A DNA stretch of 5,475 nt, from assembly GCA_016875155.1 (NCBI GenBank), contig VGSD01000221.1:1-5475 (forward strand), written 5' to 3'. Origin of the DNA: Deltaproteobacteria bacterium. GTDB lineage: Bacteria > Desulfobacterota > BSN033 > UBA1163. Position numbers and translations under genes: made by a program. Below, in pieces: positions 1 to 4,655 of the stretch (positions within the stretch are counted from its first letter, which is position 1; every line of letters starts with the position of its first letter). Under the pieces are notes generated by a model that was given only the letters and a program-made list of their open reading frames with translations, was not told the DNA's origin and ran no database searches.

Positions 1-18
1 AAAATTTTGATTCTTTCC

Positions 19-47
19 TTGACAAAACAGTGGTTTTCATGTTAACC
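19..47 (+). promoter_or_regulatory. Candidate sigma70-type promoter of the transglycosylase gene
   Basis: A perfect TTGACA (-35 type) lies at 19-24. The -10 region is poor: at the standard 17-bp spacing the hexamer is TTAACC (42-47), and one base earlier it is GTTAAC. Transcription would begin near 53-56, a short distance before the ATG at 79. Only the -35 box is convincing, so this is a tentative call based on position and one good hexamer. Confidence 0.35.
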
Positions 48-68
48 TTGTGAACAGTTGTCACAAGG
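46..68. promoter_or_regulatory. 8-bp perfect inverted repeat overlapping start region and RBS
   Basis: CCTTGTGA (46-53) and TCACAAGG (61-68) are perfect reverse complements separated by the 7-nt spacer ACAGTTG. The right arm includes the first four bases (AAGG, 65-68) of the Shine-Dalgarno sequence. As DNA it resembles a dyad operator; its TGTGA/TCACA half sites recall the CRP/FNR family, but the spacer is 7 rather than the usual 6. As RNA it could form a hairpin masking the RBS, but only if transcription starts upstream of 46. If the TTGACA promoter at 19 is used, the left arm would mostly not be transcribed and the operator reading is preferred. Confidence 0.4.
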
Positions 69-71
69 AGG
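65..71 (+). promoter_or_regulatory. Strong Shine-Dalgarno site fixing the transglycosylase start at 79
   Basis: AAGGAGG is a full-strength anti-16S match, followed by 7 nt and then ATG at 79. This spacing is ideal for 79. An alternative in-frame TTG at 58 lies upstream of the Shine-Dalgarno sequence and has none of its own, so it is rejected as the start. Confidence 0.85.
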
Positions 72-78
72 CTGGGAT

Positions 79-714
79 ATGGAGCTAAATGAACCGTTGA
101 TACGGATAGGGCACTCCCCTAATCCGCCACCGTCGAAAAGAAAAAGGCCTTTCTTCCTCCGGTTTCTCGTAAGGGTCTTCCTTGTAATTATCATCTCCTC
201 CCTCATTATACACCTCCCCGATCTTACTGTCAGGACCCAGAGTAGAGGAGAGGTGATTAAAGAGATTGCTGGGGTATTGGAGAGGTATTCAACAGATCTG
301 GATAAGAAGACCAGGGTCGATCTGGCAGAAGCCATCTACGATGAGGCAATCCGTTATAACTGGGACCCCAAGCTCATTTTGGCCCTCATTTCCATTGAGA
401 GCTCTTTCCGAAACCAGTCTGTTTCCGAGAAGGGAGCCAAGGGATTGATGCAACTGATGCCCTATGTGGCTGAGTCCCTTGCCCAGGAACTGGGCATTGA
501 GTGGCATGGAGACCCAACCCTATTCAATCCCTTTCTCAATATCAGAATGGGAGTTCACTACCTTTCCCAACTCATCCTCGACTTTGAAGACCTCAGGGTA
601 GCCCTGGTAGCCTACAATTATGGGCCAACCTATGTGAAAGGCCTTATTGAAAGAAATGAACGAATTCCAGGAAATTACTACCGCAGGGTTTTCACCGCCT
701 ACCAGACCCTCTGA
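79..714 (+). CDS. Membrane-anchored lytic transglycosylase (SLT domain, family 1)
   Basis: This 211-residue protein is predicted to cleave the MurNAc-GlcNAc bond of peptidoglycan, forming 1,6-anhydro ends, on the outer face of the inner membrane. Residues 1-24 are polar and end in a basic KRKR cluster. Residues about 25-45 form one hydrophobic segment (VFLVIIISSLII) that should act as an uncleaved N-in signal anchor; there is no lipobox cysteine. The SLT domain covers about residues 80-205. The catalytic glutamate is E107 in ISIESSF, followed by the family motifs GLMQLMP (122-128) and AYNYGP (178-183; the usual form is AYNAGP). At this length it is a minimal enzyme, without the superhelical domain of large Slt70-type proteins. 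The start is set by AAGGAGG at 65-71. The next gene begins 51 bp downstream on the same strand. SLT membership is clear from the motifs, but the exact subfamily and the physiological role (growth, or making room for an envelope machine) cannot be told from the sequence. Confidence 0.9.
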   Translation: MELNEPLIRIGHSPNPPPSKRKRPFFLRFLVRVFLVIIISSLIIHLPDLTVRTQSRGEVIKEIAGVLERYSTDLDKKTRVDLAEAIYDEAIRYNWDPKLILALISIESSFRNQSVSEKGAKGLMQLMPYVAESLAQELGIEWHGDPTLFNPFLNIRMGVHYLSQLILDFEDLRVALVAYNYGPTYVKGLIERNERIPGNYYRRVFTAYQTL

Positions 715-716
715 TT

Positions 717-758
717 ACACCTATCATTAGCATTCCCCGGCTATTTGTGATAAGGTGT
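717..758 (+). promoter_or_regulatory. Inverted repeat covering the RBS of the radical SAM gene
   Basis: ACACCTATCA (717-726) pairs with TGATAAGGTGT (748-758) over 10 base pairs with one bulged A (752 or 753), leaving a 21-nt loop. The right arm contains the Shine-Dalgarno sequence AAGGTG (752-757), which stands 8 nt before the ATG at 766. On an mRNA reading through from the transglycosylase gene, this stem would hide the RBS and could lower or condition translation. It could equally be a chance pairing. No U-tract follows, so it does not look like an intrinsic terminator. Confidence 0.35.
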
Positions 759-765
759 CACTGAA

Positions 766-1671
766 ATGGCTTTTGTCCCTTCTTATATCAGCCTTTACGA
801 AAGAGGGGAGATTCAAAAGAGAATCAGCCTCCTTATGGATATCCTTAAGGAGTGCAGGCTCTGCCCGAGAGAGTGCGGGGTCAACAGGCTGAACGGAGAG
901 GTTGGCTATTGCAAAGCTCCCTCGGAACTGATGGTCTCGAGCGCTTTTCCCCATTTCGGGGAAGAATCCCCTCTGGTCGGATACCACGGCTCAGGAACGA
1001 TCTTTCTCACCCACTGCAGTCTCCGATGCATCTTCTGCCAGAATTATGACATCAGCCACGAGGGAAGGGGCGAGCGTATCACCCCCTCTGATATGGCCCA
1101 GGCCATGAAGAGGCTTCAGGAGATGGGTTGCCACAACATCAACTTTGTCACCCCCACCCATTATACCCCCCAGATCATCACTTCCCTTCCTGAGGCGATT
1201 GAAATGGGACTTCAAATCCCCATTGTCTACAACTGCTCTGGTTACGAATCTTTGGAGGTGATACAGCTTCTTGATGGGATTGTGGACATCTATATGCCTG
1301 ATGCAAAGTATATGGATGAAAAGCATGGACGGACGTATTCGAATGCGCCGGATTACCCGGAGGTCCTTAAAAAGATTCTCAAGGAGATGCACAGGCAGGT
1401 AGGAGACCTGAAGATGAATTCCACTGGAATTGCCGAAAGGGGACTTCTCATACGGCATCTGGTCATGCCCAATGGAGTGGCTTCCTCTGAACCAGTCCTG
1501 AAGTTCATCGCAGAGGAAATCTCTGTTCACTCCTATGTGAACATTATGGCTCAGTACCGGCCTGAGTACCGGGCTTGCGATCATCCAGATATCAGCCGGA
1601 GGATTACTTCAAAAGAGTATGCAGAGGCGATCCAGATAGCAAAACGGTTCCATCTCTATAGGGGGTTTTAA
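766..1671 (+). CDS. Radical SAM protein, PflX / pyruvate formate-lyase activase-like (COG1313 type)
   Basis: This 301-residue protein is of the PflX type, related to glycyl-radical enzyme activases but without an established substrate. The radical SAM cluster motif is C84-SLR-C88-IF-C91, the CxxxCxxC that binds a 4Fe-4S cluster and S-adenosylmethionine to make a 5'-deoxyadenosyl radical; the following QNYD is typical of this family. A second cysteine set precedes it, C30-x2-C33-x3-C37 and C49, in CRLCPRECGVNR and GYCKAP, likely an extra Fe-S or metal site. NINFVTPTHY (124-133), YNCSGYES (155-162) and DIYMPDAKY (174-182) are barrel-strand segments conserved in the group. Full length for the family. 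The start is supported by AAGGTG 8 nt upstream. No glycyl radical enzyme gene lies nearby, so activation of pyruvate formate-lyase should not be assumed. Family assignment is confident; the substrate is unknown. Confidence 0.88.
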   Translation: MAFVPSYISLYERGEIQKRISLLMDILKECRLCPRECGVNRLNGEVGYCKAPSELMVSSAFPHFGEESPLVGYHGSGTIFLTHCSLRCIFCQNYDISHEGRGERITPSDMAQAMKRLQEMGCHNINFVTPTHYTPQIITSLPEAIEMGLQIPIVYNCSGYESLEVIQLLDGIVDIYMPDAKYMDEKHGRTYSNAPDYPEVLKKILKEMHRQVGDLKMNSTGIAERGLLIRHLVMPNGVASSEPVLKFIAEEISVHSYVNIMAQYRPEYRACDHPDISRRITSKEYAEAIQIAKRFHLYRGF

Positions 1672-1680
1672 TAATTTAAA

Positions 1681-1768
1681 CGAATAAGGCGAATGAAACC
1701 GAATTTCACGAATAAGATTCAATTGTAATCAGATTATTCGATCCATTCGCTCTCATTCGTTTCATTTT
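1681..1768. repeat. Symmetric array of CGAAT / ATTCG units (long imperfect palindrome)
   Basis: CGAAT occurs at 1681, 1690, 1700 and 1709 (steps 9, 10, 9). Its complement ATTCG occurs at 1736, 1745 and 1755, and a decayed ATTTT at 1764 fills the fourth place (steps 9, 10, 9). All four pairs share one centre at 1724.5, so the whole 88 bp is an imperfect inverted repeat whose arms are themselves short tandem repeats. A small inner stem, GATT(1716-1719)/AATC(1727-1730), flanks CAATTG. The array fills most of the 121-bp gap between the radical SAM gene and the nuclease-like gene. It could be a transcribed hairpin acting as a terminator, a protein-binding array at one-helical-turn spacing, or a mobile repeat. 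No U-tract typical of an intrinsic terminator follows it. The pattern is directly visible; the role is unknown. Confidence 0.7.
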
Positions 1769-1792
1769 CTTTGAATCGTAAAAAAATGATCT

Positions 1793-2707
1793 ATGGACCT
1801 TTCTCCCAAACGATTAGAAGAGATTCAAAAAGAGATTCATTCCCTTAAAAACAGAGTCCGATCCCTCACCCATGAGCTTGAGTCCATCCGGCGGATCTCA
1901 ATAGAGGACTCGTCTCCAGTGGAGGACTTGCTCAGGATGAGAGGGATTCGGGTCTTTAAAAAAAATCCAATTGACCGCCTCTTCTTCCCTCCTGATCTAT
2001 CCAGCCATGATCAAACCCGATTCTATGAGATAATGAAGCGATACTCTTTCCGGCTCGTGCTCCGCGATATGATTAAGAACCAGGAAGGGTTTCGCATCCA
2101 GGATTTGACCCACTACTGCTCTTCAAAAGTGGTCCGGGGATACTGTGAAGCCCTGTCTGAGATGGGAGTGATTATGAAAAGGGGAAGGGCGGGTTACCAA
2201 ACCAGCATCAGACCCCTTTACAGTTTCGGGCCTACCCTGGAGTGGTTCATTGCCGAGATGTTTAAAAGGGAGTTTGCCTCGCCTGCCCTTTATGGGGTGA
2301 GCGTAAAGAAGATCCGCTCCGGCGGAGATTATGATGTGATCGCCTCCTGGAATCAGAGGTTGGTCTATGCAGAGGTGAAGTCCTCACCGCCTAAGGGTGT
2401 TGAACAGGCAGAGATCACCACCTTCTTCTCAAGGCTGGAGGACCTTTTGCCTGATATGACGATCCTCTTCAATGATACTCAGTTAAGGATGAAGGATAAA
2501 CTGGTGGTGATGTTTGAAGAGGAATTAGGCCGAAGATATGGAAGGGATTCAAAAAAGCTCTATCCTGTGGAGAGGCTGATTGAGGAACTCTTCCATATCA
2601 AGCATCGTATCTTCATCGTCAACAGCAAGAAAGATGTTGTGGAAAATTTTGGAATCTGTCTCAGGGATTATCTGAAATTGGGGACGGGTTCACATTTCTT
2701 GAGGTAA
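1793..2707 (+). CDS. Hypothetical protein with PD-(D/E)xK nuclease-like core
   Basis: I do not recognise a named family for this 304-residue protein. Residues about 5-36 are charged and heptad-like, suggesting a short coiled coil for self-association. Residues about 85-140 could form a winged helix (VLRDMIKNQEGFRIQDL, then a basic KRGRAGY turn). The clearest signal is at 155-196: E155/E160, GGDYDVIA (177-184) and YAEVKSS (192-198). This is the D...ExK order of PD-(D/E)xK nucleases such as YraN or Holliday-junction resolvases, with D181, E194 and K196 as candidate metal ligands and catalytic lysine. It may therefore cut or bind DNA. An in-frame TGA lies at 1787-1789, so ATG 1793 is the first start, but it has no visible Shine-Dalgarno site; Met49 (1937), 11 nt after GGAGG, is an alternative. 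Residues 295-304 (KLGTGSHFLR) and the stop are encoded by the 141-bp repeat, so the native C-terminus has been replaced. Neighbouring polX suggests, without proving, a role in DNA repair. Confidence 0.75.
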   Translation: MDLSPKRLEEIQKEIHSLKNRVRSLTHELESIRRISIEDSSPVEDLLRMRGIRVFKKNPIDRLFFPPDLSSHDQTRFYEIMKRYSFRLVLRDMIKNQEGFRIQDLTHYCSSKVVRGYCEALSEMGVIMKRGRAGYQTSIRPLYSFGPTLEWFIAEMFKREFASPALYGVSVKKIRSGGDYDVIASWNQRLVYAEVKSSPPKGVEQAEITTFFSRLEDLLPDMTILFNDTQLRMKDKLVVMFEEELGRRYGRDSKKLYPVERLIEELFHIKHRIFIVNSKKDVVENFGICLRDYLKLGTGSHFLR

Positions 2708-2814
2708 ATATATCTTTTGAAATAAGGCACCAATGACGAAATATGAAAGCCGAGCAATATTTAATATTTTCTATCATTATCTTTGTAAATAAATGTGAAC
2801 CCGTCCCCAATTTC
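2674..2814 (+). mobile_element. 141-bp MITE-like element, copy 1, with 24-bp terminal inverted repeats
   Basis: The ends 2674-2697 and 2791-2814 are perfect 24-bp reverse complements built on GGGGACGGGTTCAC. Between them is a 93-bp AT-rich interior with no coding capacity. The same structure recurs at 4515-4655 in the opposite orientation and at the same total length; the two copies match at 110/141 positions without gaps, counting the ends. Copy 1 starts inside the nuclease-like gene and ends 17 bp before polX, so it fills the whole spacer. It encodes no transposase and would need one supplied in trans. TCT flanks both sides (2671-2673, 2815-2817), too short to prove a target duplication. 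When transcribed, the ends could form a long stem with the interior as a loop. Element status rests on the second copy; the mechanism of movement is inferred. Confidence 0.8.
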
Positions 2815-2820
2815 TCTCAA

Positions 2821-2825
2821 AAGGG
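2821..2825 (+). promoter_or_regulatory. Shine-Dalgarno site of polX
   Basis: AAGGG stands 6 nt before the ATG at 2832 and only 6 nt beyond the end of the 141-bp element. The RBS therefore belongs to the flanking DNA, whereas any promoter close to polX must lie inside or upstream of the element. Confidence 0.7.
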
Positions 2826-2831
2826 AAAAGG

Positions 2832-4547
2832 ATGAAAAATAAAGAACTGGCAGATCTTTTCGAGCGGATGGCAGACATCCTCGAATTCAAAGACGAGAAT
2901 CCTTTCAAGATCAATGCTTATCGAAAGGCATCGCGGATTCTCGGCGATCTCACACAGGATATCGAGGAGGTTGCTGAGAGAGGGGAGTTAAAAAAGATTT
3001 CAGGGATTGGTGAGGGAATCGCCCAGAAGATTGAAGAATATCTGAAGACAGGCAAGGTCTCCAAATTTGAGGAGGCGAGAAAAGGGGTCGGGGATGAATT
3101 GATTGCCCTGATGGATATACCGGGATTGGGGCCGAAAACGCTTGCCCTCATCCATAAAGAGAAGGGAATTAAAAACTTATCCCAACTTGAAAAGGTTGTG
3201 GAGAGTGGCTCCCTCATCGGTCTTCCCGGCATGGGTGAGAAGAAGGTTGAAAACATCAAGCGGGGCATCCAGCTCCTTCAACAAAGCAAAGGAAGAATGA
3301 ATCTGGGTATGGCCTTTCCTGTGGCAAAAGGGATTGTTGAGACCCTGAGGAAGAGGACAGGTTCAGAGAAGATCGAATGGGCAGGCTCCCTCAGGAGAAT
3401 GAGGGAGAACATCGGAGACATTGACATCCTGGCCACTAGCCTGAACCATGAAAAGATCATTTATGCCTTCACCCACCTTCCGGAGGTGAAAGAGGTTTTA
3501 GCCTCTGGAGAGACAAAAGCCTCTGTCATTGTAGAAGGAGGACTGCAGATTGATCTTCGTGTAGTCAAAGATGATTCCTATGGGGCTGCTCTCCAGTACT
3601 TCACTGGATCAAAAGCACACAACATCCACCTCAGAGGTATCGCCAAAACAAAAGGGATCAAGATCAATGAGTACGGGGTTTTCAAAGGAGAGAAGAAGAT
3701 TGGTGGCAAAGAAGAGAAAGATGTTTATAAGGCCCTTGGAATGGATTGGATTGAGCCAGAACTTAGGGAAGATCGGGGAGAGATCGAAGCCGCTCAGGAG
3801 AAGCGTCTTCCAAAACTGGTTGAAGAGTCAGATGTAAAAGGAGACTTCCATGTCCATTCGAATTGGAGCGACGGATCTTCTTCGATTGAAGAGGTAGCCA
3901 GGACTGCTCAAAAGAAGGGCTATCAGTATATAGTCATCAGCGATCACTCCAAATCGTTAAGGATTGCCCATGGACTCGATGAGACGAGGCTGACCAATCA
4001 GATGGAGGAGATTGACCGAATTAATGAAAGGATGAAAGGGTTTCGGATTCTGAAAGGAACAGAGGTCGATATCCTCAGTGATGGAAGGCTGGATCTTTCC
4101 GATAAAGTTCTGGAGAAGCTTGATGTCGTCATTGGAGCGGTCCACAGCGGGTTCAAACAGGATCGGGAAAAGATGACAAGAAGGATCATCAGGGCTATTG
4201 AAAACCCGCTTGTCCATATCATCGCCCATCCTTCTGGAAGGCTCTTGGGAGCAAGAGACCCCTATGAGGTTGAGATGGATGAGTTGATGGAAGCGGCAAA
4301 GCGAAATGGAAAAGCCTTGGAGATCAATGCGACCCTTGATCGCCTCGATCTGGACGACATCCACTGCAAGAAGGCAAAAGAGATGGGCATTCGATTAGCC
4401 ATCGGAACCGATGCCCATCATTTAGATCAGATGTGGATGATGAGCCTGGGGGTAGCCGTAGCGAGAAGAGGCTGGCTCCAAACTCAGGACGTCCTCAATA
4501 CTTTGTCCCTGAAAGAAATTGGGGACGGGTTCACAATTATTGAATAA
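2832..4547 (+). CDS. polX: DNA polymerase X with C-terminal PHP domain (DNA polymerase/3'-5' exonuclease PolX)
   Basis: This 571-residue protein is a family X polymerase that fills short gaps during base excision repair, joined to a metal-dependent PHP domain with exonuclease or phosphatase-type activity. Helix-hairpin-helix motifs for DNA binding are visible at about 55-65 (ISGIGEGIA), 95-103 (DIPGLGPKT) and 130-138 (GLPGMGEKK). The nucleotidyltransferase palm has G185-S186, the metal ligands D196 and D198 in GDIDIL, the third aspartate D241 in QIDLRV, and YFTGSKAHN (256-264). The PHP domain from about 337 keeps the expected metal ligands: H340, H342, D347, H372, E411, H438, H466, D527 and H529. 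Length agrees with bacterial PolX (about 570). Both active sites appear intact. The last ten residues (EIGDGFTIIE, 562-571) and the stop codon come from the second 141-bp element, right after the conserved NTLSLKE end of the PHP domain, so the tail is acquired and probably harmless. The start is supported by AAGGG at 2821. Confidence 0.96.
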   Translation: MKNKELADLFERMADILEFKDENPFKINAYRKASRILGDLTQDIEEVAERGELKKISGIGEGIAQKIEEYLKTGKVSKFEEARKGVGDELIALMDIPGLGPKTLALIHKEKGIKNLSQLEKVVESGSLIGLPGMGEKKVENIKRGIQLLQQSKGRMNLGMAFPVAKGIVETLRKRTGSEKIEWAGSLRRMRENIGDIDILATSLNHEKIIYAFTHLPEVKEVLASGETKASVIVEGGLQIDLRVVKDDSYGAALQYFTGSKAHNIHLRGIAKTKGIKINEYGVFKGEKKIGGKEEKDVYKALGMDWIEPELREDRGEIEAAQEKRLPKLVEESDVKGDFHVHSNWSDGSSSIEEVARTAQKKGYQYIVISDHSKSLRIAHGLDETRLTNQMEEIDRINERMKGFRILKGTEVDILSDGRLDLSDKVLEKLDVVIGAVHSGFKQDREKMTRRIIRAIENPLVHIIAHPSGRLLGARDPYEVEMDELMEAAKRNGKALEINATLDRLDLDDIHCKKAKEMGIRLAIGTDAHHLDQMWMMSLGVAVARRGWLQTQDVLNTLSLKEIGDGFTIIE

Positions 4548-4655
4548 GAAAATGATAGGGAATATTAACTATTGCCTGTTAAACGCCTCTCGTCATAAAA
4601 GCCTTATACCGGGCGATATATTTGCCTCAAAAAATGTGAACCCGTCCCCAATTTC
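4515..4655 (-). mobile_element. 141-bp MITE-like element, copy 2, inverted relative to copy 1
   Basis: The ends 4515-4538 and 4632-4655 are inverted repeats matching at 23 of 24 positions (mismatch 4536/4634). The right end, read on the - strand, is identical to the left end of copy 1 over 24 bases. The reverse complement of the 93-bp interior aligns with copy 1 without gaps at 63 of 93 positions; the best kept blocks are AAATATATC, ATAAGGC, ATGACGA, TTAATATT and CTATCATT. The element lies between convergent genes: its left end encodes the tail and stop of polX, and its last base (4655) is the G of the hydrolase stop TAG. A transcribed stem here could separate the two convergent transcripts, though there is no U-tract. 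No transposase is encoded and no target duplication is seen. Confidence 0.8.

Noticed and set aside
49..65. Canonical CRP site
   Set aside because: The half sites TGTGA and TCACA are right but separated by 7 rather than 6 bases, so the standard dimer spacing is not met; kept only as a general dyad.
58..78. TTG start adding seven residues to the transglycosylase
   Set aside because: The strong AAGGAGG at 65-71 lies inside this stretch and is correctly spaced for ATG 79; nothing supports initiation at 58.
991..1584. Long open frame on the - strand (197 codons)
   Set aside because: It lies wholly opposite the radical SAM gene, whose motifs are clear, and its translation shows no recognisable domain.
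1681..1768. CRISPR-like or simple tandem repeat
   Set aside because: Units are only 5 bp, linkers 4-5 bp, and the second half is inverted; there are no spacers of CRISPR length and no cas genes.
2717..2747. Promoter for polX inside copy 1 (TTGAAA ... TATGAA)
   Set aside because: Spacing is 19 bp and the region is AT-rich enough to produce such matches by chance; the second copy does not keep the TTGAAA.
2671..2817. TCT target-site duplication around copy 1
   Set aside because: Three bases are too few to be meaningful and copy 2 shows no matching direct repeat.
2791..2817. Intrinsic terminator at the element ends
   Set aside because: The stem would be long and stable but its arms are 93 bases apart and no run of U follows in either copy.
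3957..4364. Open frames on the - strand opposite polX
   Set aside because: They are antisense to the PHP domain, have no family motifs and no convincing RBS.
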